Assembly: GCA_009809945.1 (NCBI GenBank)
Contig: WTPW01001279.1
Coordinates: 141,239-205,238, forward strand
DNA: 64,000 nt
Source of the DNA: Gigaspora margarita
Taxonomy: Eukaryota; Glomeromycota; Glomeromycetes; Diversisporales; Gigasporaceae
Reading direction: 5' to 3'
Numbering within the stretch: position 1 is the first letter of the stretch; every line of letters starts with the position of its first letter. Below are positions 44,774-56,600 of the stretch, piece after piece. Position numbers and translations under genes: made by a program. The notes under the pieces were generated by a model. The model searched no databases. It was given only the letters and a program-made list of their open reading frames with translations, and had not been told where the DNA came from.

Positions 44774-45072
44774 CGTGCGATGTTGTCGCACCTGCCGCAG
44801 ATCATAAAATCAGGTGTAACGTAAAATCAAATAACCCGTTTTTTTCATTGGTTAGGGTTAGGGTGAGGTATAGATTATGTGTATGGGCGAGAGGGGGTTT
44901 TATAGTAAAATTTTGCAAGGAATTTTTTTTGTTAGAATCCTAAGAGTAGTTTCATATACTCAATAGACGATTTTTGACAAAACGAACGTTTGTTTTGAAT
45001 TTTTTGATCGTGTAACGTTACACCTGATCTTGAATTTTGATTGGGAGAGCGACATATAAGGCGCATCGCACG
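44774..45072. mobile_element. MITE with CGTGCGATG ends and TTAGGG core
   Basis: About 299 bp. Ends CGTGCGATG and inverted CGTGCGATG, then a second inverted pair ATCAGGTGTAACGT. Carries GGTTAGGGTTAGGGTGAGG at 44850 and the repeat G body (TAGTAAAATTTTGCAAGGAA). Confidence 0.7.
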
Positions 45073-45458
45073 AGGCGATGAATAAATTTACTCTTAAATA
45101 AAATATTATTTATAAATATTTTTAACTTGCTATATTAATATGTGATATATCAAAAGTGATGAGATTACCTATATATGTATATATGCAAGCTGGCAATTAT
45201 TCACCATGAAGCTATGAAATGAAATATTTTCTCGGATTTTTCGACTCCGATAGGATCCGGAGAAACAAATCCGGACAAATAATTGACTATTATCCCTTGC
45301 TTCGTGGGGAATAAGGGTGTTATTCTCTCGTTTTATTAATTGTCTGTCGGAGGTATTTCTTCCCGAGTTCGAATTAAAGTTATTCCCAAAATGGAGTAAA
45401 AACACCGGAATTTATATAATTATTCAAACGGGGAATAACCCCCCTTACGGGTCATTTA
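45073..45458. other. Less AT-rich intergenic stretch
   Basis: 45,220-45,450 has higher G+C (CTCGGATTTTTCGACTCCGA is itself a palindrome) and GGGGAATAA words in both orientations. Overlapping open frames on both strands give no recognisable protein. Confidence 0.4.
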
Positions 45459-45534
45459 GCCGACATCACATGGAGTTAGGGTTAGTATTTGATTTAGTTG
45501 TATTTTAGTAAATTGTCACCTGCGTGATGTCGGC
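45459..45534. mobile_element. Tiny MITE, GCCGACATCAC ends
   Basis: 76 bp with perfect inverted ends GCCGACATCAC. Holds GTTAGGGTTAG in the middle. A further ACCGACATCTCAT word lies at 45577. Confidence 0.6.
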
Positions 45535-47284
45535 AAAATAAGCTGCCGATGTAACGTGAAGGCGGATCCCCTAACCGACATCTCATAGGTTAAGATTAGC
45601 AATTGATGAGTTGCAGGTATTTATTAGGCATATATTGTTGTAAATTGTCATCCTGTGTGGCATAGTGGCAAGGGCATGCCTATATGTACAATATTATAAA
45701 TAATAATAATATTGTGGCATGCCAAGACAAGCCATGGCGCTAATTTTGGCAAAAGGCATGCCTTGTGGCATGCCAATTTTTTTTTGCCGTACCAGACACC
45801 CTATGCTAATTGTATTTAATTGTTACATCATTTTCTTGTAATAATTTATTATGCGTTATTACTTAATTTTCATGATTAATAATGGATTATACCTAAATTA
45901 GGTGTAGAGTAGAAATGTTGTAAAATATATAAAAATGAAGTTTTTTTAATTTTCTTTTATTTATTAATAATAAAACGAGAAAAACAGCGAAGGATGGTAA
46001 AACGAAGGATAACGAAGATCAAAATGTAGAGGTACGCGTTAACACATAATTCGATAATCTTTAATGAACCTACTTTTCCTCAATAACCAACTATATATAA
46101 ACTCGAATTCCTTATTTAGTAACATCCAACCTATATAATTTACCAATCGCTTAAGTGTGCTCTCCCAATTCTGGGCGTAACACCTGTCTGAGAATTGAGA
46201 TGTACTGTTTTTTTTTTTACATAAATAGTTTACTAAAATTATATGATTGATTAGGATTATTAATTAATCCTTTTAATACCTGAAACGTAGTATTTTTTTT
46301 TTTAATTAAATATAAATTAGGTAACTGTTACAAATAGTACATATGTAGCATTTATAGTTTTATATGACGTATCAAACCAACTAGTACAACCGGTTTTGGT
46401 ATGAGAGATAACGGTTTGAGTCCATTAATTAACTATTTATTAAACATTTCTCAATAAAACAATAGAGCGATACGTGGAACAAGAGAATAAGTAAAAATTT
46501 CAATAAAACAATAGAATACCAATAGAATTTCAACGTTAATCAAGATTACAGGATTATTATACATATAATGGTAAAAAAATTTACATTTACTCCGAAATTT
46601 AAATATAACTTTTATATTAAATTCAATTCTAATTTTGATATAAAATTGTTGATGTTCTATGTCATTGCACAGTTACAGTATCATATCGATATGAAAAACC
46701 GACAATTATTAATTTGAATTTGTGTAATAAATTCACTGAAGGATGTCTCTTGTAATCAAAAACTAGAACTAGTAATTTCTTAAGATCCACGTGAGTATTT
46801 GTTGTGATAAGAGATAGTGATAGGAGATAATGATAAGGTTTATTGTGACACTGTATACCAATTAACGTTAATTCATAAGTAGGTTAATTTGTCAATCGGA
46901 AATAAATAACCGATTATGACGTAACTGGTAAATAGTGAAGTTAAAAGGAACGAGTCCATTGATTTTTTTAACGCGTTAATCTTAAGAATTTTATTTTTTT
47001 TTTATTTTTTTTTTATCAATACAAAAATAATACATTTGATAATATGAATTGATACGCAGCAAAAAAGAGTTAAATGTTTTCTACCTTTGCTCTTTTTTGC
47101 TATGTACCAATTCATATTTAGAGAACTTTTATTTTTATTCATAACTATATATATATATGTATATATTTATAAAAGAAAATGTTCTTAATTATTTTACTTA
47201 TTTTACATTTAATCAAATTTAATCAAATTTAAACTTCTATTTAATTCTATATATATTATTTTACATCTTAATTTTTGATTTATT
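45535..47284. other. Intergenic; GGCATGCC repeats then AT-rich DNA
   Basis: 45,660-45,785 contains five copies of the palindromic word GGCATGCC or close variants, possibly a small mobile repeat. From 45,790 to 47,284 no gene or clear repeat is seen. Downstream of the HMG gene, 47,220-47,284 on the minus strand is A-rich and could hold its poly(A) site. Confidence 0.45.
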
Positions 47285-48010
47285 TTATCGACTTCCAAAG
47301 ATCGATGGAAGTTGAGTTGATTCTTCATATATTTGGAATGGTATCTCATATTGAGGCACCAAATCATCATAATAATCAAATTCATTTATGTTTAAATTCA
47401 TATTTACATAATATCGATTCATATCTTGGGGCATCGAAATGTAATCAGTAAATTGGTAAATTTGTTCAAAAAGATCTTGTTGTCCATAATTTATCATATC
47501 ATAAGTTGGTGTTAATTGATCATTTTGAGTTATTTGATCCATATCAACATATTCATTGGAATAAATGGGATTTTCCAATGGTATTAATTCATTAGACATT
47601 AAATTTATTTCATTATCGTTTATTAATGGTTCGTTTGTAATTTCTTCTGAATTTTGTATCATTCTTGATCTTTGAGTCTCAAAAACTTCAGATTTATGTT
47701 TATAAAATTCCTTTAATTTTTTGGCAAATCTTTTAAAATCATTTTTTACTTCGACTGATTCTTCTTTCCATGAATCTGCCGCCCAACAAGATGCATTGGT
47801 CATTTTTGAATGAAGTTTCAATTGTAATAATGTCTTAACATAAACTTTTCGATAAATCATAAAAGCATTAGATGTTTTGCACCCAATACTTTTTCTTGGT
47901 AAAAATTCTGAAATGTTAAATTCGAAAGGTGATGGCACCTTAATAATTGGACGATTGAGAATGACTGTTTTAGGTGTCATCTCGTTGTAGTTTTGTATAG
48001 AAAATGACAT
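47285..48010 (-). CDS. MATA-type HMG-box transcription factor
   Basis: 241 codons, uninterrupted, no intron. Residues ~44-108 form an HMG box of the MATA class ('CKTSNAFMIYRKVYVKTLL', then 'SCWAADSWKEESVEVKNDFK' and 'FAKKLKEFYKHKS'), which binds and bends DNA in the minor groove. The rest is an acidic Asn/Tyr/Gln-rich tail (residues 120-241) that could activate transcription. Arbuscular mycorrhizal fungi carry very many MATA-HMG genes, most without proven mating roles. The start ATG at 48010 is the first in frame and lies about 75 bp below a TATA box (48084-48092). The only clearly intact host gene in the window; no neighbours to suggest a pathway. Confidence 0.85.
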   Translation of the reverse strand: MSFSIQNYNEMTPKTVILNRPIIKVPSPFEFNISEFLPRKSIGCKTSNAFMIYRKVYVKTLLQLKLHSKMTNASCWAADSWKEESVEVKNDFKRFAKKLKEFYKHKSEVFETQRSRMIQNSEEITNEPLINDNEINLMSNELIPLENPIYSNEYVDMDQITQNDQLTPTYDMINYGQQDLFEQIYQFTDYISMPQDMNRYYVNMNLNINEFDYYDDLVPQYEIPFQIYEESTQLPSIFGSR

Positions 48011-48083
48011 TTTTTTTTTTTTAGTGAGAAATAAAATTTATCTTAATGCAATACGCATTCCTTTTCGATCAAGTTAAATCGCG

Positions 48084-48092
48084 CCTTTTATA
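48084..48092 (-). promoter_or_regulatory. TATA box of the HMG-box gene
   Basis: TATAAAAGG on the minus strand, 74 bp upstream of the HMG gene start. It predicts a transcription start near 48055-48060 and a short leader of about 50 bases. Confidence 0.6.
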
Positions 48093-50002
48093 AACTTTTT
48101 TAATGTGATGTAATCGTAATTACATCCAATGAAATTATAAAATCCATTACTCAGCATTTTTGAGTCGAAGTGACGCACAATGTTCATGCCTAGAAATCCA
48201 GAAGTCTGCAGACAATTTCCATAGTAATGTTAAATGCTATTGGTTAAAATAACAATTCTTGTTTTTCATACTTGGCATAGAGGGCACGAGAACATACTAG
48301 TATCTACATTGTACACAGCCGTAGTCATCAGTGTCGAAATCCATTCCCGCGGTTAATACTGCGAGAATTCCAAAGAACTGGAATATTATAAAGAATGGTC
48401 ATTGGGTTAATTTATGCCCGGCCGAAAGAACCCACATTTAGAATAAAATGGTTACATCTATTCACACGTGATAAGTAGTTTTGAAAATAAATAGTATATC
48501 TGTATAGTAAAAATAATTTCCGAATGTGTTCATTGAACGTCCACTAATCTGGTGTTTAACAGCTTAACAGAATAATTAACGATGGAATAACTCGATTATT
48601 ATTATTAGCAAAGCTGGCAAAATTAACAAAGTCCTGATTTTCTCAAAATTGTAGTTACGCAGGTACTTATGTACACGTATCAGGAATGTTATTTGTAATC
48701 ATACAATGTTTCCCTTCAATACTGTAAAACTACCAAAATTGTCAAAAAATCCCTATATGACAATTCCTAAAATTTTTGGCTTAAATTTTGGCCTACATAC
48801 TATTAATTTTTGTTGAGATTTTCATTCATGTGACGTTCAAGGCCCAGAATAAATTTGCCATAACTTTATTTTTCATAAAATAATAATTAAAATTTTTCTA
48901 AACTTTAATAATTGTCAATTAAACCCGATAATTATCGGTAATAGTGCCAGGATTAGGAAAAAAAAAAAAAAAAAACAAACTTTTTGAGTAAAAAATTGAT
49001 CCAATATAATTGGTATTTTTTTTCTTTGATTTACTAAGACAAAACTATACTAATAGATGTTAGATATATTAGCTTTAGAATCTTGAATTTTGTTTTGTCA
49101 AAACTTTAATCATCTATAGTCTTTGTTATAATGATTTTGGATTCTTGTTTTACTATTGTTTATTAATTTTTACAATTTGGTTTGTCATGCGTGCATATAA
49201 TTTGTAACCGTTGTGATAGTGCAAATAAATTAGAATAATGCAAGGATCGGATATTTGAGTCTATATTTGGATCTACTATACTAAATTTATTTACAATCTT
49301 ATTACGGTTCGCATAATTATACATAGACGGTTTCTGATTTCTTAAAATTACTTCGATCTGATAATTTAATGTCGGAGTCGTTTCAAGAAATCAGAATCGC
49401 CCCACAATCGATATATATATATATTTTTGTACAAATTTTACAAAATCATGTAAATTTATACTCTAACCAAATTAATTCTTGCGGGCATTATTTCAAACTA
49501 ATTAATGAACTAATATGCGGTGCGCCAAGTAATAATGCTCTACGCCCCTAAAAACCCTTTCAAACCTTATCCCTAAATTCTAACTCTGTTACAATAAAAT
49601 TTTTGTGAAATTTATATAGTAGATCAAAAAAAAAAAAAAAAAAGAAATTACTAAAAATCACTCAATTTTTAGTGATATGATTTTTTTAAAAATTGCTTCT
49701 TATAATAATATCATATTGAAGTCATTTTAAGAATCAGAAATCACCAAAAATTAATTAGTTTTGTCTTTTTTTTTTTTTTGATTTTGTAAGGTTTATAAAA
49801 TTTTACAAACCACACCAATTTTATTAATTTAACATTTTTGAATTATACAAACTTGAAAATTTAAAGTGGTTTAAATTATAAAGATTTAATAAAAAGGTTG
49901 CTGTAATTAAATAGCAAAAATAGTAATATTTTACAATTAGTATTAGATAATTAAAAAAAAAAATTATTATTCTTTATATTAGATAATTAAACAAAAAGTA
50001 CT
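48093..50002. other. Intergenic, nothing recognised
   Basis: 48,100-48,700 is the least AT-rich non-genic stretch nearby but shows no long frame. A runs at 48,958-48,976, 49,627-49,642 and a T run at 49,770-49,781 may be remnants of poly(A) retroposons. No gene supported. Confidence 0.45.
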
Positions 50003-50215
50003 GTCACGGCTAAAGCTAGAAATTTTAATTATTTTAATATAAAATTTTCAAAATTTTTGGGGTACATTTTTTGACATTTTTATAATAGTTAAATTAGGGT
50101 TTAGGGTTGGTTTTGATAATAAAAGAGTATAGTAGATTTTGGTAGGGTTTATATTTTTAAATTGAGGTCCCTAATTTCTAGCTTTAGCCATTTCTACTAT
50201 AGCTTCAGCTATGAC
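50003..50215. mobile_element. MITE with GTCACGGCTAAAGC ends
   Basis: About 213 bp. Left end GTCACGGCTAAAGCTAGAAA, right end (inverted) GTCATAGCTGAAGC then GGCTAAAGCTAGAAATTAG, so the right end carries an extra ~20 bp. Related to 27751-28092 by the GTCAYGGCT start. TTAGGGTTTAGGG lies in the middle. Confidence 0.7.
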
Positions 50216-51370
50216 TATCATCATTCTTTATATTAGATAGTTATTAATAACTAACTATAGTATATCTATTACAATTTAGAGGATAGTTTAGTTTTAAAAT
50301 AAAATAAGAATTTATAGAACATAATATAAATTAGATATAAAGGTTGTACAAATAAATACTAATTTTATAAAAAAAAATTAAATTAATATTATTAATATTA
50401 TTAAACTATATAGAGTACCTAATTAAATCATATCTATAATGTTTTATTATGTTATATTAATTAATTAGTTGACGCTCTGGACATTCTAAGTTTAGGTAAG
50501 GTGTTACAAAAATTCCATTTTTGATGCATCAATATTTATAACTTCAAATCATAACTTTTGTATTTGGTGTCTGTTCTGATGTGTGCAATAATTACGTTTT
50601 TGCTACATCAAATAATTTTGATTTGTGTTGCATCAAAAAAAAAAAATAACTTTATCATATCAAAAACATAATCTTATTTGTTTGCTCACTTGTTGATATT
50701 TGACTCTAGTGTAATTTGGTTTTATATGATAATTATAGGCTCAGAACACACTATGCTACACATTAACTTAGTATATAGCACTTTAAATAAATATTTTCTA
50801 TACATCTAACACTTTTTTAAAGCCTAACTCTAACCCCAAATATTAACCATAATATAAACAATTTAAATTAAAAAATTTTATATAAAAATTTATAAAATTT
50901 AAAAGAAATTTATAAAAAATATATAATAGATAAAAAACTACTATAGGTGCATTTTATAATAAATAAAAAAGTAATATAAAAATAATATAAACTAAAATAA
51001 TAAAAAAAAAAGTAACAAATATAAATAAAATTCTATATAAAAAATTATTTTTATAGATAAAAAACTTTTTAATTTATATTTAAAATTTTTTTATTATAAA
51101 AAAAAACATTAGTATATAAAAAATATATAAAAATATAAAGTAGCTAAAATATTAAATTACAATATATAAATAAAAATATCAAAAATATAATTAATAAACC
51201 AAATATATTAAAGATTTATTAAAAATAATACAAAATACAAATTCTAATTAAATTAAGCTTTTAATATATAGTAACTTAGAGAATAAAATAAGTTGTTATT
51301 CTTTAAACAACAAATTTAGAGATCAAATTTCACTAGTAATACTTTGAAAAATAGGTTTGTATTCTAGTAA
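50216..51370. other. Intergenic, very AT-rich
   Basis: Mostly A/T with many TATAAAA words. No gene or repeat ends seen. Confidence 0.5.
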
Positions 51371-51622
51371 GGCCAGACCAATTTAATTCTTTGTTTAACA
51401 TGACCCCCTCTATTTTTTAAAATTTATATGAATCCAATACACATTAATAGTAATTAATAGTATTTACCCTTCTCATTTTTTTTTAAATTTTATATAACTA
51501 ACATATGTAAAATCAACCAATAAAATTGCAGTATTAATATTTTTGTGTTTTTTTTCCAATACCCACCCCCTTCTTACAGTTATTTTATGTTATGTTAAAC
51601 AAAGAATCAAGTTGGTCTGGCC
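51371..51622. mobile_element. Tourist-like MITE (PIF/Harbinger type)
   Basis: 252 bp, ends GGCCAGACCAATTTAATTC and inverted GGCCAGACCAACTTGATTC, then CTTTGTTTAACAT. It is flanked by TAA on both sides. A 3-bp TAA duplication and GGCC-type ends are characteristic of PIF/Harbinger MITEs. Confidence 0.75.
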
Positions 51623-52257
51623 TAACAATTACTTATTGATTAATTAAATATATTATTTGTAACTTTGATACTATTATCTAAAATAAGAGCTTTCAAGCAT
51701 AGTTGTTATAAACAAATTTAAGTAACAAATAATTAAAGTCTATTTGACAAAACCTAAATAAAAAAATAATAAAAATCTTTAATAGTACTCTAAAAAAAAG
51801 CCTGCACTATAAAGATAAAATCAAAAAAAACTATAATGGTATCTAATACTAAAATAATTCAACTTATTGTAATATAGCAACTTTTATACAAGAAACTCTA
51901 TTACTTGACTTAATATATAAAAAGTATACAGATAAAAGAATAAAAATAAATAGTTTTTACACAAGTAAATAAAAAAAAACAAAAAGTATAAATATAATAA
52001 TTAAAAAGTCAAAGATAGAATTTCAAATCAAATTATATATTAGAAATCAAATATTTAAATTTAAATTTGATTTGAATTTGAATTTGAATTTTTAATAGTA
52101 GTTTTTCAAATCACATTAAATATTTGTTAAATCAAATCAAATTTAATCTTATTTGAATTTGATTAAATCAAATATAAAATTAATTAATTGGTTTTTATAA
52201 CTTTGCCAGATCAAAATTTAGAACCTTTTAAAAAAATTTTTTTATACATTTTAGTAA
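51623..52257. other. Intergenic, nothing recognised
   Basis: AT-rich. 52,020-52,180 has AAATTTGATTTGAATTTG words, a low-complexity tract. Confidence 0.45.
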
Positions 52258-52663
52258 CTATAGTACAATATATCTATACTCAACAGTTATATAAGTTGGT
52301 TTAATTTTTCAAATATTTATAAATTTTTATCTAAGTTTTAAAAAAATCTAACCAGTAACTTTATAAAGATATATTAGCTCTACATATATGCCAAAAAATT
52401 TTTTAAAATCTTATTACTATAAAAAGTTTTAGAAATTTAAAATTGAAATTTTATATATAAATTTATAAATTTAATATAAATTTCAATTTTCAAATTGCTA
52501 AAACTTTTAATAGTGATGAGATATTTGGCATATATATAGAGCTGATATAACTCTATAAAGTTTCTAGTCAAATTTTTTTAAAACTTCTTAAATAAAAAGT
52601 TATAGCCATTTAAAAATTGAAACATCTTGTATAACTATTGAGTATAGATATTTTGCACTATAG
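52258..52663. mobile_element. Foldback element, uninterrupted copy
   Basis: 406 bp, ends CTATAGTACAATATATCTAT and inverted CTATAGTGCAAAATATCTAT. The arms run through AGTTTTAAAAAAATCTAACC and meet near 52465. This is the empty-site relative of the outer element at 28116-42180. Confidence 0.8.
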
Positions 52664-52994
52664 GTAGAATTTAGAAACCATTTTTTTATAATTTTAAAAA
52701 TTTTATATACAAAATTAGCAAAAAAAAAACTAGCTAGTCAGGTCTATTTAAAAGTTCATATAATAAAAACCAAATAATTAAATATGTATAGTCTAATTAA
52801 ATTTAAATTTAAATTTGATTAAATTTTTATTCAAATATTTAATGATTAAATCAAATTGTAGAACTCTAATTAGATCATATTTTTATTTTTAAATATCTTA
52901 TTGTTGTAAAAATTATTTTATAGAATATTAGTTGCAATTTTAATACTAATTTTTTTTTTATTCTTTTATTTTTTAATAGTTTTGATAATTAATA
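52664..52994. other. Intergenic, nothing recognised
   Basis: AT-rich, no structure of note. Confidence 0.4.
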
Positions 52995-53146
52995 GTTATC
53001 AGATAGAATGTAGATAATATTAAGTCAGCATCATTTAGTAACTATTTGTTAACTCAGATCATGCCACTTTGTAGCATGATCTGAGTCAATCAAATTGCCA
53101 CTAAATAATGTTGACCCAATGTCACCTACATTTTCTACCTGATAAC
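52995..53146. mobile_element. Short hairpin MITE
   Basis: 152 bp, ends GTTATCAGATAGAATGTAG and inverted GTTATCAGGTAGAAAATGTA, with an inner pair around CAGATCATGCCACTTTG. No reading frame. Confidence 0.75.
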
Positions 53147-54234
53147 AATATTATCCAAGAGTAGTCATCAATCACGTTACCCATATTAATTACATAATAC
53201 ATTTTGACTAAAATGATAATGTAATTTCAAAATAAAAAAAATAAATCTAATAATGAGTTATTTTTTACAATTTTAAAAAAAAATTTATTTCTTTATAACA
53301 ATGCCAAAAGCTATTAAATCTACATTATTAAATGAATCCAATGATCATATTTTTTTTTATTGATCAACCTACTGTTAAAAACAAAATGTTCTATATCCAA
53401 CTGGTTAAAAAAATTTAATGATCATTATAAAGAATATACATTGAATAGTAATATTGATACTATTACAGATCCTAAAGAACTTGAATCAAACTTGATTCAC
53501 TTTTTTTCTTATACAAAGCATTCTGATAAGGAAGAATATTCTGTGAATTCTGTTCTTTTAGCAATAGCTGCTTTTCAACCTTATATTACTGAAGACTCGC
53601 CATTAAAAGGAATTAATATTCATGACAAGCAGAAATTTCCAAGTCTTAATACACTTCTAAATAGAAAATTTAAATAGCTTAGTACTAAAGACAAAGATAA
53701 AATGAAAGGTTCTGAATCTTTTGCAGTTGACGAATGTTTCCATATTTTAAAACATAATTGTACATCACCAAATACACCATAGAGATTATTCAATAGAGTT
53801 TTTTTCTTTAACACATTATTTTTTGCTTTAAGAGAGGGTGAACATTATTTTTTTCCAAAAAGATCACTTTTAAAAATGTTAAGGAAGAGGTTATAATATT
53901 GTAATTTACAAATCTAAGACTAATTAGCATGGAATTGATAATCCAGAACAAGCTAATCAAATATTATTCCAAATTTAGAACATATTAATAATGTGTATGG
54001 CAAGTATACTTGCCGCCCAAATTAGTGGCCCAGGATAAAATCCCAAATCCCAAATAGTTAAAACCTATTTGGGATTTTAATATCAAAAGTGCCAAATGCC
54101 CAAATAGTATTTACCTTTTATATTTATCCCAAATCCCAAAATCATTCCAAATCCCAAATTTATCCCAAATCCTAAAATTAGTCAAATCCCAAAATATGTA
54201 ATTAATAATCTAGTAGCAATGCATATACAACATA

Positions 54235-54752
54235 CAATATTTTCCCTCTCTTTTGGTCAAAAAACTCCAAAACGTCTTTAACCCGAAAATAAGCTACCCC
54301 ACGATCGACAATAGTCACTACATAGTAAAGTCCAAATTTTTCTATGTAAATCGATTAAAGTCGCTTAAGTAAACTTATTTAGAAGATCAATATACATGTA
54401 TTCTAAAAATTTGTCAAGATTGGTGAACTTTTTATTATTTGACTTTTGAATTTTATGTTCGGCGAAAAAATTAAAATTTTTTAAAAAAATATACTCGACG
54501 AACGTAAAAATTAAAAGTTAAATAATAAAAAGTTCTCCAATATTGACAAAAATTTCAGATTAGGTGTATTTTGATCTTCCAAATAAGTTTACTTAAGCGA
54601 TATTAATCGATTTATATAGTAAAATTTGGACTTTACTATGTAGCAACTTTCTGCGATTGGCCAAAAATCAATTTTACCTGAAAATAAGCTACCTCCGATT
54701 TTTTGTGTAACTTTTTGCCCAAAAAAAGTAGCTTATTTTCAGGAAAATATGG
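54235..54752. mobile_element. MITE family A, copy 4
   Basis: 518 bp between TA dinucleotides, with the AAAATAAGCTACC word inside both ends and the same internal inverted segments as the other copies. Confidence 0.75.
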
Positions 54753-55819
54753 TATATACAACATATGTACATAGAATATTTAAGTTTCAAAAAGTTTCAA
54801 AGTTTCACTTTATACTATTATACATATAATTTACCAACCTGTAGTGAAATTGCAAAAAAAAAGAGCTTGTCATGTAGTGTTTGGTTTGTTATAGTATGCT
54901 TGTTATAGTGTATATGTTATAGTGTTCATTATGAACAGGTTTATAATATTCAGAGTTATTTGTAGTTTATTTAACATCTTGTATAATCTATTTTATATTT
55001 TAATATTAATTTAAAATTAAGTAATTATTAGATTATTAAAACAAATACAATTGAATCTATATCAATACAGTAATTTTTAAAATAACAAATTACATAAATT
55101 TTTATTTTTATTTTGTAATGTATTTGAAAGTTTACTAAATTTCTTGATAGCAAATCTTTTAATCAATATAGTAAACTCTTTATTTTATTATATAAGAGGA
55201 TTATATTTTTATATACTATTAGAACTACTAATATTATTGGGTCAAAACATATTAAGCTTGCAAATTTTGAAATATTAATTAAATTTGCTAGTATGTTCTG
55301 CATTAATTTTAAACTATGTTGGCTTTTAGAATTATAAAATACGATATGTAATTTGAAACAAATTTAATATATATATTTTTTAATTTACATTATAGTTATG
55401 TTTTACAATTATTCACTAAAGATTAAATAAATTGTATAAGAAGAAAATTTTTTAATTAAGTTGTGACAAAACAAACTCATCTCTAATAAACTTTTTAATT
55501 AATTTCAAGTTAATTTATAAAAATTTTTTTTAAGGCTTAATAATATTCTTTCAAAAATTATAAGTATATAAGTAAGTTTTACAAGTACAATTAGTGTTAC
55601 AAATAGGTAATAAATCACTATAAATATAAAAGTAAAATTGTTTTGCAGAAGTAGTTGTCTTTTCAATAATTATTTTGCAATAATTAATATAATAAGAATA
55701 AATATAAAAGCAAAATTGCTATTTGTAATAATATATATTTAAATATCAAATTTATTGTATTTAAGTTTTTTTTTTTTTNNNNNNNNNNNNNNNNNNNNNN
55801 NNNNNNNNNNNNNNNNNNN

Positions 55820-56104
55820 GTACCTAATTTGGGATTTGTACCTAATTTGGGATTTGTACCTAATTTGGGATTTGTACCTAATTTGGGATTTGTACCTAAT
55901 TTGGGATTTGTACCTAATTTGGGATTTGTACCTAATTTGGGATTTGTACCTAATTTGGGATTTGTACCTAATTTGGGATTTGTACCTAATTTGGGATTTG
56001 TACCTAATTTGGGATTTGTACCTAATTTGGGATTTGTACCTAATTTGGGATTTGTACCTAATTTGGGATTTGTACCTAATTTGGGATTTGTACCTAATTT
56101 GACT
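55820..56104. repeat. 18-bp minisatellite, ~16 units
   Basis: GTACCTAATTTGGGATTT repeats about 15-16 times with no visible difference between units. It directly follows an N gap, so the true array is probably longer. Because 18 is a multiple of three, all frames stay open and give periodic peptides that are not genes. Confidence 0.95.
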
Positions 56105-56600
56105 TTGGGATTTTGATGGTGGGATTTGGGATTTGGAATTGGGATTTATAGATTTGAATTTGGGCGGCAAGTATAATGGCAAGTACTTTTTAAAATGACC
56201 TAATAATGCAATCATATTTTTATCTACAGATTATTGATAGAAATCATGAAGATATTTAAATTTTTAAACTATTTATTATTACAATAAAACAATATTATTT
56301 TAAATTATACAATTAAATTATATGTTTTATTTTTAAAATATTTTGAAAGATCAAATTTGGTACAAAGATAAACATGTTGAAAAAAAAAGACTTGGGCATA
56401 TCTTTGCTACATTGTAATTGCATCTGGAATTGATATATCTAATTGTAAAATAACAAATCAAAGTGGATGTAAAACAACAATTCAATTATTAAAATCATTT
56501 GGTGCTAGTAATTATGAATATATAGCGATCTCTTGACACAAGTCTCAAACAGGTTTTCAACAATATAAAAGACCTAAAAATAATATCAAATGAATAAAAT

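Larger units (their letters stand above)
54005..56175. mobile_element. Non-autonomous element with 8-bp TSD, inserted in the Crypton
   Basis: Inverted ends TATACTTGCCGCCCAAATT (perfect over 19 bp) with a perfect 8-bp target duplication ATGGCAAG immediately outside each end. Inside each end are AAATCCCAAATCCC words. It contains MITE A copy 4, about 1 kb of AT-rich filler, a 41-base N gap (55779-55819) and an 18-bp minisatellite. The 8-bp duplication suggests hAT mobilisation. No transposase. Confidence 0.8.
53330..56600 (+). pseudogene. Crypton-type tyrosine recombinase, broken and split
   Basis: The N-terminal half (53360-53900) reads 'KELESNLIHFFSYTKHSD' (core-binding domain) and 'FFFNTLFFALREGEHYFF', the first catalytic arginine region of Crypton/DUF3504 recombinases. 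The C-terminal half (56427-56593) reads 'KITNQSGCKTTIQLLKSFGA' and 'HKSQTGFQQYKRP', the H-x-x-R, H-K and nucleophile-tyrosine region; here H-x-x-R has become Q-S-G-C, so the second arginine is lost. In-frame stops occur at 53675, near 53780, near 53895 and just before 'HKS' (near 56533). Between the halves sits the element 54005-56175. Cryptons cut and join DNA through a tyrosine intermediate. Dead copy; family likely. Confidence 0.7.

Noticed and set aside
46370-46440. Possible tRNA (GGTTTGAGTCC word)
   Set aside because: No acceptor or anticodon stems can be formed around the B-box-like word.
55820-56104. CRISPR-like array
   Set aside because: The units are contiguous with no spacers, and the genome is eukaryotic.
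55739-56215. Open frames with periodic peptides (LGFVPN / SQIRYK) on both strands
   Set aside because: They are produced by the 18-bp minisatellite, whose length is a multiple of three, and by N bases; no protein features.
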